NCBI RefSeq assembly: GCF_900104155.1
Contig: NZ_FMYB01000007.1
Coordinates: 62,001 to 126,000 of the forward strand
Origin: Butyrivibrio sp. INlla16
GTDB lineage: Bacteria > Bacillota > Clostridia > Lachnospirales > Lachnospiraceae
DNA length: 64,000 bases
Direction: 5' to 3'
Below, in pieces: positions 1-7,593 of this stretch. The notes below the pieces were generated by a model, which had not been told where the DNA came from, did no database searches, and saw only the letters and a list, made by a program, of their open reading frames with translations. Position 1 is the stretch's first letter. Each line of letters starts with the position of its first letter. The position numbers and the translations under genes were made by a program.

Positions 1-1383
1 ACCTGATTCGCCGTTTGTAACACCACCTGTAATAACTATCTTGTCGCCTTCCTTAAGGTCAAAGGTTTCAATCGCAACCTTCTTTGCGCTGTAGAAAAGT
101 ACATCTGTTGACGGGAACACATCACACATCTTGGGTGTAACTGCCCAGGAAAGTGAGAGCCATCTCCAAGTCTTCTCATTAGTAGTAAGGCCGATTATAT
201 CAACAGGTGAACGGAATCTTGAAACCATTCTTGCGGTACGGCCTGAAAGCGTGCAGGCAACGATTGCCTTGGCGTCAAGGTCTATAGCCATTCCGCAGGT
301 CGCATGAGAAATTGCATCCACATCACTTTTTATAATGAAATCATAGTTGTAGAAGCGCTTGTTGTAATGTATATTCTGCTCGGTTGTCTCTGCAATCTTA
401 GCCATGGTTTCAACCGCCTGAACAGGATAAGCACCTGCCGCTGTCTCGCCTGAAAGCATGATTGCACTTGTTCCGTCATATACAGCATTTGCAACGTCAG
501 AAGTCTCAGCTCTTGTGGGACGCGGATTGTGGATCATAGACTCAAGCATTTCCGTAGCAGTAATTACACGCTTTCCGAGCATACGGCACTTAGTGATAAG
601 ATCCTTCTGGATTGCAGGAAGCTGCTCAAACGGAACCTCAACACCCATGTCGCCTCGCGCAACCATGATACCGTCACATTCCTTGCAGATATCTTCAATG
701 TTGTCATAACCTGACTGGTTCTCAATTTTCGCAATAAGCTGAACCTTGTCATCCCCGCCGTTAGCCTTGAGGAAATTATGAACATCCACAAGATCCTGCT
801 TTACAGAAACGAAAGAACATGCGATGAAATCAACATCATTCTCAACACCGAAAAGGATATCTGATTTATCCTGCTCTGAGAGGTAAACCTGCTTGATGTG
901 TTTTCCGGGGAAGCTCATACTCTTCTTATCCGAGAGCTCACCGCCTGTTACAACCTCTGTCTCAATCCTTGTGCCGTCTGTACTAAGAACCTTAAACTCC
1001 AAAAGTGCATTATTTAAAAGGATTCTGTCGCCCTTGTAAAGCTCCTTCGCAAGGTTTTTATAGCTAACTGAAACGATGGTGTCGTCTCCCTTTATATCCT
1101 CGGTTGTAAAGGTGAACTTTTTACCTTCTTCAAGATTAACCTTGCCATCCTTAAAGGTTCCGATTCTGTACTCCGGTCCCTTTGTATCAAGAAGAATAGC
1201 GATGGGGAGTCCAAGCTCCTGTCTTACTTTCTTGATTCTCTTTATTCTTGTGAGCTGCTCTTTATGATCTCCGTGTGAAAAATTGAGACGCGCAACATTC
1301 ATGCCTGCCCTGCAGAGAGCTGCAATCATCTCCTCTGATTCACTTGCCGGACCGATAGTACATACAATTTTGGTTTTTCTCAT
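1..1383 (-). CDS. pyk: Pyruvate kinase, C-terminal end cut by window edge
   Basis: Converts phosphoenolpyruvate and ADP to pyruvate and ATP in the cytoplasm. The reading frame is open from ATG at 1383 to position 1 (461 codons). It begins MRKTKIVCTIGPAS, followed by the family hallmark GMNVARLNFSHGDH, then LLDTKGPEYRIG. The last visible residues (GVTNGESG) are near the usual C-terminus, so probably only about 10-20 residues are missing. The start is supported by an AGGAGA ribosome site a few bases upstream. The gene is monocistronic as far as can be seen; its upstream flank is the left arm of the inverted-repeat unit. Confidence 0.95.
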   Translation of the reverse strand, partial: MRKTKIVCTIGPASESEEMIAALCRAGMNVARLNFSHGDHKEQLTRIKRIKKVRQELGLPIAILLDTKGPEYRIGTFKDGKVNLEEGKKFTFTTEDIKGDDTIVSVSYKNLAKELYKGDRILLNNALLEFKVLSTDGTRIETEVVTGGELSDKKSMSFPGKHIKQVYLSEQDKSDILFGVENDVDFIACSFVSVKQDLVDVHNFLKANGGDDKVQLIAKIENQSGYDNIEDICKECDGIMVARGDMGVEVPFEQLPAIQKDLITKCRMLGKRVITATEMLESMIHNPRPTRAETSDVANAVYDGTSAIMLSGETAAGAYPVQAVETMAKIAETTEQNIHYNKRFYNYDFIIKSDVDAISHATCGMAIDLDAKAIVACTLSGRTARMVSRFRSPVDIIGLTTNEKTWRWLSLSWAVTPKMCDVFPSTDVLFYSAKKVAIETFDLKEGDKIVITGGVTNGESG

Positions 1384-1458
1384 TAAAATCTCCTATATTA
1401 AATATATTTTCAAAACGCATGCCCTAAATATAATACATCTTATATTTTTTATCTACCC

Positions 1459-1486
1459 ATTATAATAAAGAAATTAAATTACAAAA
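1459..1486 (-). promoter_or_regulatory. Candidate pyk promoter
   Basis: Reading the minus strand, a perfect TATAAT lies at 1464-1459, with a weak TTTTGT 16 bases upstream (1486-1481). It sits about 75 bases before the pyk start. The weak -35 makes this tentative. Confidence 0.35.
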
Positions 1487-1534
1487 CTTCTTATTTTTTA
1501 TGAGATTTTCCCTAACGTCAATTTTATTACTGCC

Positions 1535-1919
1535 TACCAAGATTATTTATTAAATAGGGTTATCTTGGTATACATGCGCTTGGCCAATGCCAATATATCG
1601 AGTAATTCACAATTTTATTGGTATGATGAAATCGTTGTATTACCAAGAAATATCATATTTACCCATTTTCTGGGTATAAACAGGATTGATAATAGCCAAT
1701 ATTTTTCATATATTTCAAATATCTTGGTTCGGTAATAACTTTTTTATACCAAGATTTTTATATAATTCCATATTTCTTGGTACGATATCGATTTTTCATC
1801 ACCCAAATTTCACGAATTCCATGTATTTCTTGGTACTGTAACCCATTTTCAATACCAAGATATTTTAATATTTAATTTTTATGGGTACAGGTGCAATTAA
1901 GCATTACCAAGATAATGCT
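1535..1919 (+). repeat. Left arm of a ~390-bp inverted repeat with TACCAAGA boxes
   Basis: AT-rich, non-coding. It contains at least nine TACCAAGA/TCTTGGTA boxes on both strands (1535, 1561, 1640, 1721, 1747, 1774, 1826, 1853, 1905). Aligned with the reverse complement of 4621-5010 it is collinear throughout. The best block is 1618-1650 against 4935-4902, where only about 3 of 34 positions differ. Another good block is the CTTGGTAC...AACCCATTTTCA stretch near 1829-1851 against 4715-4693. The boxes are conserved best and the spacers least. No coding potential and no transposase are present. Bases 1920-2140, between this arm and the next gene, show nothing I can assign. Confidence 0.75.
1590..1625. 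repeat. Imperfect long palindrome inside the left arm
   Basis: CCAATATATCGAGT...ATTGGTAT is the counterpart of the near-perfect palindrome at 4922-4957 in the right arm. The left copy has drifted in its centre and right half, but the outer CCAATA/TATTGG-type ends remain. Confidence 0.55.
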
Positions 1920-2140
1920 AATTTATAAAATATTCAGGCTCATAAAGCGGTCCTTATCCCAGAAGACTTGAGATCAATAATGTACCTGAGTCCAATGATA
2001 TACTTCAGACAATTGTCCCCAAGATACACTACTCCTCTTATCTGATAAATAATAATCAAAATATTGATATTCAACTAATCATAGTTATCCAAAGCTGTGT
2101 TATCATAGATGAATAGAAAAACGATGGGGGAAATAAAAAA

Positions 2141-2941
2141 ATGCAGACCAAAAATCGGCTTGAATCAATAGATACGATAAGAGGCATAACAGTAATCAGT
2201 ATGATTCTGTATCATTTTTGCTGGGACCTTAAGTTTATAAAAGGATTCAGCATGCCATGGTACGGAACCATTGGAACATATATGTGGCAACAGAGCATAT
2301 GCTGGAGTTTTATATTGATATCAGGCTTTTGTCTGCACTTTGCAAGACAGCCAATCAGAAATGGGCTGATCGTATCATTATGCGGGTTCATCGTTACAGG
2401 AGTTACCCTGATAGTACTGCCGGAGGATCCGGTTTATATTGGTGTGCTTACTCTCCTTGGCTCATCCATGCTTATTCTTGGACTGGTTATTTTTCTGTTA
2501 AAAAAGCTTGGAATTCTCGATAATACTGATAATGCAAAAGAAAAAAAGTATCCGCTTGATCCGCTATGGGGATTCCTTATTTCTGCCATATTATTTGCAA
2601 TCACAAAGAAAATCAACGTCGGATTGTTGAATTTTGGTATATTTAAACTGGCTCTTCCTGATGCATTATACGGAAGAGGACTTAACGACGGAATGTCCAA
2701 TATGCACCTGACATATCTCGGATTTATGCAAGAAGGGTTTATTTCATCCGATTATTTTTCAATTATGCCCTGGTTTTTCCTTTTCCTTACAGGATATTTC
2801 CTCTATGGGATCCTTGAAAAGAGGTTTAGCAAGAGCTATTTCCAGATAAAAATACAGCCTTTTTCCTGGATTGGAAAACATTCACTTTTAATATATATGA
2901 TACATCAGCCAATTTTATATGGAATTACGATGCTATTATGA
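2141..2941 (+). CDS. Integral membrane acyltransferase-like protein (DUF1624 / HGSNAT-type)
   Basis: A 266-residue polytopic membrane protein. The N-terminus (RLESIDTIRGITVISMILYH) matches the heparan-alpha-glucosaminide N-acetyltransferase catalytic-like family (DUF1624), where the early Asp-x-x-Arg-Gly and the His on the first helix are typical. About seven hydrophobic segments follow, ending in a helix with a late HSLLIYMIHQP motif typical of the family. Such proteins are thought to move acyl groups across the membrane onto sugars; the substrate here is unknown. The start has a GGGGGA ribosome site 9 bases upstream. It is the first of three genes inside the inverted-repeat unit. Confidence 0.75.
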   Translation: MQTKNRLESIDTIRGITVISMILYHFCWDLKFIKGFSMPWYGTIGTYMWQQSICWSFILISGFCLHFARQPIRNGLIVSLCGFIVTGVTLIVLPEDPVYIGVLTLLGSSMLILGLVIFLLKKLGILDNTDNAKEKKYPLDPLWGFLISAILFAITKKINVGLLNFGIFKLALPDALYGRGLNDGMSNMHLTYLGFMQEGFISSDYFSIMPWFFLFLTGYFLYGILEKRFSKSYFQIKIQPFSWIGKHSLLIYMIHQPILYGITMLL

Positions 2942-3000
2942 TAGAATAAGCATATATTTTTTAGAGGGGATTATTGCATCATTAGGAGGAGACATAAGGT

Positions 3001-3483
3001 ATGAAGAAAGAAAAAACTAAAGGTATGGGGTTTGCGATAGGTTTTACCGTTGCTTTTGTGGGAGCTATTGCATTGATCGCAGTTATTCTTATAATGTCAA
3101 ACAAGCTCCGCAAATTCAAAGTAGATATGTTTGTCCTTTTCAATGAGGCAGATATATGCGTTGGTGAAGGCGTTGACGGACAGTACAGGATAAGTCGCGA
3201 CAACCTTACAGCACTAAGCGCTATTCTCCAATCAACTAGAGGCTATTTTACTTTTGATAAGCCCGAGACGAGTGAAGAAATCAATCTTAAAATAACTCAC
3301 GACGGTGAAGACTGGAATCTGTCCATTGCAAGAGCCGGTGATAATAAGTTAAAACTTGTTCTTACAGGAGAACGAAACTATGAGGTTTATGTAAAGGATA
3401 ATAAGAAATTTGAAGATATACAAAAATGTGTATCCGGCAACGGCTATATAGCCGCGAACAAACCATTTAATGGTAAAAAATGA
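3001..3483 (+). CDS. Small membrane-anchored protein of unknown function
   Basis: 160 residues. One hydrophobic helix near residues 11-33 follows a Lys-rich N-terminus, so the rest (about 125 residues, rich in beta-type sequence such as ADICVGEGVDGQYRIS) probably lies outside the cell. There are no cysteines in a lipobox and no family I recognise. AGGAGG lies about 10 bases before the ATG. It follows the acyltransferase by 59 bases on the same strand, so co-transcription is likely, and a clear terminator follows at 3513. Confidence 0.6.
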   Translation: MKKEKTKGMGFAIGFTVAFVGAIALIAVILIMSNKLRKFKVDMFVLFNEADICVGEGVDGQYRISRDNLTALSAILQSTRGYFTFDKPETSEEINLKITHDGEDWNLSIARAGDNKLKLVLTGERNYEVYVKDNKKFEDIQKCVSGNGYIAANKPFNGKK

Positions 3484-3512
3484 TAATTATTTTAGGCATG
3501 GTTAAAAGTGAG

Positions 3513-3560
3513 AATAAGCACAGCTTTTACTATAAAGTATAAGCTTGTGCTTATTTTATT
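3513..3560 (+). terminator. Rho-independent terminator after the 3001 gene
   Basis: Stem AATAAGCACAGCTT (3513-3526) pairs with AAGCTTGTGCTTATT (3541-3555) with one bulge and is followed by TTATTT. It ends the two-gene plus-strand unit. Confidence 0.75.
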
Positions 3561-3619
3561 TGCATCTATCATAATATGCATGCAAAATTCTGCTTTAGCA
3601 CTAACCATTATCATTTTTC

Positions 3620-3649
3620 TTGACATGCTGGCAAAAATATGATTATATA
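3620..3649 (+). promoter_or_regulatory. Strong-looking sigma-A promoter upstream of the nuclease-like gene
   Basis: A perfect TTGACA at 3620-3625 is followed 18 bases later by TATATA at 3644-3649. Predicted transcription would start near 3656, giving a long (about 140-base) leader before the ATG at 3799. Confidence 0.55.
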
Positions 3650-3655
3650 TGATTC

Positions 3656-3697
3656 ATTATCAATCCGATAATTGATATGCGTTCAGCATATTTTTTT
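3656..3697 (+). ncRNA. Candidate short RNA or leader with overlapping hairpins
   Basis: Just after the 3620 promoter, TATCAAT (3658-3664) can pair with ATTGATA (3671-3677), and ATATGC (3675-3680) can pair with GCATAT (3686-3691) followed by seven T. The two hairpins share bases 3675-3677, so they are mutually exclusive. The second resembles a weak terminator, giving either a ~40-base RNA or an attenuated leader. This is structure read by eye only. Confidence 0.3.
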
Positions 3698-3798
3698 CAC
3701 AACTATGACATGTTGATATGTGAAACTAAATACACCCATAGGCCATGGGAGAAAGGAATAAATCAAGCAAAATTATTTTATTTTTTGCAATATAAAAA

Positions 3799-4614
3799 AT
3801 GAAAAAAAGTAATAATATAGTACCGGAGTATGAATTCATACCATTTCTTAAAAAAAGAGCTGAATTTTTGAAAAAGGAAATTGCAACTCGTAAGAAACGT
3901 CTGAAAAGTGCTCCCGCCGGTAGTCTTCGAATAGTAAAGAAAAAGAACTATAGCCAATATTATCTTGGCGGTAAGAATAACATAAAAGGAACCTATATTT
4001 CTAAGTCAGAGATGCCATTAATTAGGGCGTTGGCTCAGAAAAAATACGACAAGAAATATGTAAGCGCCGCAGAAGCAGAACTTAAAGGCATTCAGAAATT
4101 CATCAATAGCAATCCCGGCAAAACAGCCACAATTGTCTCTTCTTTTCCTGGTGAATTAAGAGATACATTGGATTATGCTGAAATGACTGTAAAGGACTAT
4201 TATGAAACCTGGCAAGCCTTGCCTTTTACTGCAAAGAAAAATCATGAAAATATAACATTACATCTGACAAGAAGAGGTGAACATGTTAGATCTAAATCCG
4301 AGGAACTTATAGCAAATGCTTTATTCAGGCATGGAATTCCCTATAAATATGAGTGTCCCGTTTCGTTATTTAATGGCGAGATCCGGCATCCCGATTTTAC
4401 AATACTGCATCCTCATACCGGAAATGTTGTGTATTGGGAGCATTTGGGCATGTTGGATAAACCTCAATATGTTGAAGACAACATTCTAAAATTCAGAGAT
4501 TATGAGAAATCCGGAATTAATTTAGGCAAAAACCTATTGGTAACATATGAGACTTCCAAATCACCATTAAACTCAATGATAGTTGAAAACTTCATAAAGG
4601 TTCACTTTTCCTGA
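3799..4614 (+). CDS. Putative PD-(D/E)XK-like nuclease of unknown role
   Basis: 271 residues, soluble, Lys-rich N-terminal half with coiled-coil character (about 15-45). The C-terminal half carries a possible nuclease core: Glu168 in RSKSEELIA, Asp199 in HPDF, and Glu214 in VYWEHLG, with His at the place where the canonical Lys or a nearby basic residue is expected. That order and spacing resemble the restriction-endonuclease-like fold, but the assignment is by motif only. No Shine-Dalgarno is visible next to the ATG; the nearest AGAAAGGA is more than 40 bases upstream, so translation may be weak or the start mis-set. It is the last gene of the inverted-repeat unit and could be the protein that acts on the repeats, which is speculation. 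Confidence 0.55.
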   Translation: MKKSNNIVPEYEFIPFLKKRAEFLKKEIATRKKRLKSAPAGSLRIVKKKNYSQYYLGGKNNIKGTYISKSEMPLIRALAQKKYDKKYVSAAEAELKGIQKFINSNPGKTATIVSSFPGELRDTLDYAEMTVKDYYETWQALPFTAKKNHENITLHLTRRGEHVRSKSEELIANALFRHGIPYKYECPVSLFNGEIRHPDFTILHPHTGNVVYWEHLGMLDKPQYVEDNILKFRDYEKSGINLGKNLLVTYETSKSPLNSMIVENFIKVHFS

Positions 4615-4866
4615 TTCATTGTTTCGTATTATCTTGGTTGTCGTAAATTACACTTGTACCTATATATTTTTTATATTTATTGTTTCTTGGTCGTGAAAAT
4701 GGGTTATCGTACCAAGATATATAGGTTTTTCAGAAAATCTTGGTTATTAAAAATCAGTATCAAACCAAGATTATGCGAATTCTTAAGATATCTTGGTAAT
4801 AATATTTCGTTACCAAACCAAAATATTTGAGATTTGTGAAATATATTGGCAATTAACAATTATGTT

Positions 4867-4886
4867 TATACCAATATATTGGTATA
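4867..4886. repeat. Perfect 20-bp palindrome
   Basis: TATACCAATATATTGGTATA is its own reverse complement. It lies in the right arm; the matching place in the left arm (about 1660-1680) is not palindromic. It could be a protein binding site. Confidence 0.7.
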
Positions 4887-4921
4887 TCTAGCTTTTTCTT
4901 GGTAATACATCAATTTCATCA

Positions 4922-4957
4922 TACCAATATATCAGTGAATCACTCGATATATTGGTA
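4922..4957. repeat. 36-bp near-perfect palindrome
   Basis: ACCAATATATC at the left end pairs with GATATATTGGT at the right, and the centre AGTGAATCACT is itself nearly symmetric. The counterpart is at 1590-1625. It could extrude as a cruciform or be bound by a dimeric protein. Confidence 0.65.
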
Positions 4958-5082
4958 ATGGTCCCATTTAAGCGCACCTATATATTTCGGAAACATCAGT
5001 TATCTTGGTATAGACTGTATTATCTTGAACTATCTTATATCCAATTTCTTGTACCAAAATGAATAGATAGAAAAATAGCCAT

Positions 5083-5114
5083 AAAAACTGGGCATGCCTT
5101 TAATGGCATGCCCA
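5083..5114 (-). terminator. Terminator of the rnf operon
   Basis: On the minus strand TGGGCATGCC (5114-5105), loop ATTAAA, GGCATGCCCA (5098-5089), then GTTTTTA. It lies about 60 bases after the rnfB stop. Confidence 0.8.
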
Positions 5115-5176
5115 TATGTAATAAAAAAATAATCTAAAAAGTACCAATACAGCAAGATATTCTTCTAAGAATTTAT

Positions 5177-5974
5177 TCAGGAAATAACCTCTATTGCCTT
5201 CTTCGGGCACTTCTGTGCGCAGAGGCCGCAATGTGTACACTTGTCCTGATCGATGGAGGCAACGTTGTTCTCTACGGTAATTGCACCTGCGGGACAGTTT
5301 TTCTCGCAGATATGGCAAGCGATACACCCGACCTTACAGTACTTGTTAACTGCCTGACCGGGATCATTTGACTTACAACGAACCGACTCTGTTGCATCGT
5401 AGGGAACAAGGTCAATAAGGTGTCTGGGACAGATGTTGATACACTGGCCACAAGCCTTACAAGCTTCCTTATCTACTACTGCTATTCCGTTTACCACATG
5501 AATAGCATCAAACTGACACACATTCACACAGCTTCCGCCGCCTAAACATCCGAAGGTACAAGTCTTGGGACCGGCACCGGGAACCTGATTGATAACTCGG
5601 CAGTCTTCTGCTCCGTAATATTCATATCTCTGAGTTGCCTGCTCGCAGTCACCGCCGCAGTGGACATAAGCCACCATACGCTTTGCTTCGCCCGCATCAA
5701 CTCCCATAATTCCTGATATAACAGCAGCTACCGGAGGTCCTCCAACCGGACACTGTGAAGCCGGAGCTTCACCTTTGGCGATAGCTGCAGCGCATCCCGA
5801 ACATCCGGGGAATCCGCATCCACCACAGTTATTTCCGGGAAGTGCTTCCAAAATAGCCTGTTCTTTCTCATCTACATCTACATGCAGCTTCATGTCGGCA
5901 ACGCCAAGGATTATTCCGATAAGAATACCAACACCGGCAACCACTGCAGTAGCAATGAGTACACCACTAATCAT
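5177..5974 (-). CDS. rnfB: Rnf complex subunit RnfB (ferredoxin-like electron carrier)
   Basis: RnfB takes electrons from reduced ferredoxin and passes them into the membrane complex that pumps Na+ or H+ and reduces NAD+. 265 residues. One N-terminal membrane helix (about 2-26). An Fe-S motif CGGCGFPGC (Cys50, 53, 58) is followed by further Cys-rich motifs and three ferredoxin-type motifs: CKACGQCINICP, CIACHICEKNCP and CTHCGLCAQKCP. This is the longer clostridial type with several clusters. The start has AGGAG upstream. The gap to rnfA holds one copy of the dispersed double-hairpin element. It is the last gene of the operon, which is ordered rnfC-D-G-E-A-B. Confidence 0.95.
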   Translation of the reverse strand: MISGVLIATAVVAGVGILIGIILGVADMKLHVDVDEKEQAILEALPGNNCGGCGFPGCSGCAAAIAKGEAPASQCPVGGPPVAAVISGIMGVDAGEAKRMVAYVHCGGDCEQATQRYEYYGAEDCRVINQVPGAGPKTCTFGCLGGGSCVNVCQFDAIHVVNGIAVVDKEACKACGQCINICPRHLIDLVPYDATESVRCKSNDPGQAVNKYCKVGCIACHICEKNCPAGAITVENNVASIDQDKCTHCGLCAQKCPKKAIEVIS

Positions 5975-5989
5975 AATTTTCTCCTTTTT

Positions 5990-6038
5990 CCCCTCATCCG
6001 TCAGACTTCGTCTGACACCTTCCCCCCAAGGGGAAGGC
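5990..6038 (+). repeat. Dispersed double-hairpin element, copy A
   Basis: CCCCTCATCC, then stem GTCAGAC-TTC-GTCTGAC, then ACC and stem CCTTCCCC-CCAA-GGGGAAGG. It lies between rnfA and rnfB. Read in the direction of the operon it ends GGATGAGGGG, just before the rnfB ribosome site. Confidence 0.85.
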
Positions 6039-6063
6039 AGAGGATTTATTCAGAATCGCTATC

Positions 6064-6651
6064 TCATCTCAATGCTGAGAATCCTGTAAACGCTATCGCC
6101 ATAAGTGCAGATGCAAGAAGTACAGTGGGCATTCCTCTGAAAGGCTTCGGAATGTCATTAAACTGAATCTTCTCACGAATGCCTGCAAGAATTACGATGG
6201 CAATTGTAAAACCAACTGCTGTAGCAAAGCCGCAGATTGTACTCTCAAGAAGGCTATAGCCGTCTGTTACATTGTTGAGCGCAACACCGAGAACCGCACA
6301 GTTTGTAGTAATAAGTGGAAGGTATACACCCAGTGACTGATAAAGAGATACCACAAACTTTTTGAGGAACATCTCAACAAACTGAACCAGCATCGCTATA
6401 ACCATGATGAAAACGATGGTCTGCAGGAATGATAAATCGAGTGGTGAAAGTATAAATTTGTAAATCGCATTGGTAACAAGGGATGCAAGCGAAATAACGA
6501 AAACGCACGCCATACCCATACCGAAAGCCGTCTCTGTTTTTCTTGAAACTCCAAGGAAAGGACAAAGTCCGAGGAACTGACTAAGTACTACGTTGTTAAC
6601 AAGAGAGGCTGTAATCATAATGGACAAAAGTCCTATAATCGTATCTGTCAT
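6064..6651 (-). CDS. rnfA: Rnf complex membrane subunit RnfA
   Basis: 195 residues with six predicted membrane helices. It carries the RnfA/NqrE signature (NNVVLSQFLGLCPFLGVS near the N-terminus, and LPLITTNCAVLGVAL in the middle), whose paired cysteines hold an intramembrane Fe-S cluster in characterised Rnf and Nqr. The start overlaps the rnfE stop by a few bases, showing translational coupling. RnfA and RnfE are inverted-topology paralogues that together form the electron path across the membrane. Confidence 0.95.
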   Translation of the reverse strand: MTDTIIGLLSIMITASLVNNVVLSQFLGLCPFLGVSRKTETAFGMGMACVFVISLASLVTNAIYKFILSPLDLSFLQTIVFIMVIAMLVQFVEMFLKKFVVSLYQSLGVYLPLITTNCAVLGVALNNVTDGYSLLESTICGFATAVGFTIAIVILAGIREKIQFNDIPKPFRGMPTVLLASALMAIAFTGFSALR

Positions 6652-7583
6652 TTCTTATCCTCCTCTCCCGGAACAATTACTTCTTTGATCTGTGGCTCCG
6701 ATACATTACCAACTACTACAGGCTCTTTCTCGGGAACCTTGATATCGGAAGGCTTTACCACATCTGCCTTAGCTTCTATTGGCTTAACAACCTCAGCCTT
6801 TGCCTCTGCCTTTTCTTTTGCAAGAAGCTCTTCCTTAACCTTCTTGGGATCCTTGATCTCCACATCACTGCAGCAACCGCCGACACCAAACTTGGAAGTA
6901 TCCTTGCCCTTCTTCTCCAGATTGAACTTAACCTGATTCATTATTGCAATCAGAACTGCAAGAACAATGAATGCACCTGCCTGCTGAATAAAAATACGAA
7001 TCGGCTGATACTGACTGAAGAAATATCCTACAGGTCCGGGAACAACACTGCCCTCACCAAATACCTGTACATCAAACATTGTGCCGCCACCGATAAACTC
7101 ACGGAAAAGACCGATAACTGTGATAGCGCAGGTAAAGCCAAGTCCCATTCCTATTCCATCGAAAAACGAAGGAACAACATTGTGTTTGGAAGCATAAGCC
7201 TCTGCTCTACCGAAAATAATACAGTTAACAACGATAAGCGGAATGTATACGCCCAGTGCCTGATACATAACCGGAACATAAGCCTGCATAACAAGCTGAA
7301 CCAGAGTAACGAACGAAGCAATTACAACGATGAATGCAGGGATACGAACGGTATCCGGAATCACTTTTCTAAGGAGTGATATAACCGCATTACTGAGTGC
7401 TAAAACGAATGTTGTTGCAAGTCCCATGGTTACGCCGTTTATAGCGGAAGTCGTAACTGCAAGCGTGGGACACATTCCGATCATGAGAACCAGTGTAGGA
7501 TTCTCAACTATAAGTCCATTCAGGAAGCGCTCGATAGGAGTGTCCTGTGTAAAGCCCAAGGCTCCTTTTTTCTCTTCACTCAT
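6648..7583 (-). CDS. rnfE: Rnf complex membrane subunit RnfE with a long charged tail
   Basis: The core (about residues 1-215) has six helices and matches RnfE/NqrD (ENPTLVLMIGMCPTLAVTT and YIPLIVVNCIIFGRAEA). The start at 7583 is chosen because TAAGGAGG lies right before it; an in-frame upstream GTG/ATG at 7634 would overlap rnfG and lacks such a site. The protein is unusual in carrying about 85 extra C-terminal residues rich in Lys, Glu, Ala, Val and Pro (for example KEKAEAKAEVVKPIEAKAD), likely a flexible cytoplasmic tail of unknown role. It begins with a Cys-Cys pair (GGCCSD). Confidence 0.92.
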   Translation of the reverse strand: MSEEKKGALGFTQDTPIERFLNGLIVENPTLVLMIGMCPTLAVTTSAINGVTMGLATTFVLALSNAVISLLRKVIPDTVRIPAFIVVIASFVTLVQLVMQAYVPVMYQALGVYIPLIVVNCIIFGRAEAYASKHNVVPSFFDGIGMGLGFTCAITVIGLFREFIGGGTMFDVQVFGEGSVVPGPVGYFFSQYQPIRIFIQQAGAFIVLAVLIAIMNQVKFNLEKKGKDTSKFGVGGCCSDVEIKDPKKVKEELLAKEKAEAKAEVVKPIEAKADVVKPSDIKVPEKEPVVVGNVSEPQIKEVIVPGEEDKK

Positions 7584-7593
7584 ACGAACCTCC

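Larger units (their letters stand above)
4621..5010 (-). repeat. Right arm of the ~390-bp inverted repeat with TACCAAGA boxes
   Basis: Non-coding AT-rich stretch holding boxes at 4630, 4683, 4710, 4737, 4763, 4789, 4896 and 5001 (TCTTGG/CCAAGA core) and CCAATATATTGG variants at 4867 and 4922. Its reverse complement aligns end to end with 1535-1919. A few more box-like sequences continue to about 5057 (GTACCAAAAT). No open reading frame of note lies between 4615 and 5176. Confidence 0.75.

Noticed and set aside
1384-1534. Target-site duplications next to the inverted-repeat arms
   Set aside because: I compared the flanks outside 1535 and 5010 and saw no convincing short direct repeat; box-like sequences continue past 5010, so the exact boundary is uncertain.
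1535-5010. The TACCAAGA box clusters as CRISPR arrays
   Set aside because: Boxes are 8-10 bases, occur on both strands and at irregular spacing, and no cas genes are present.
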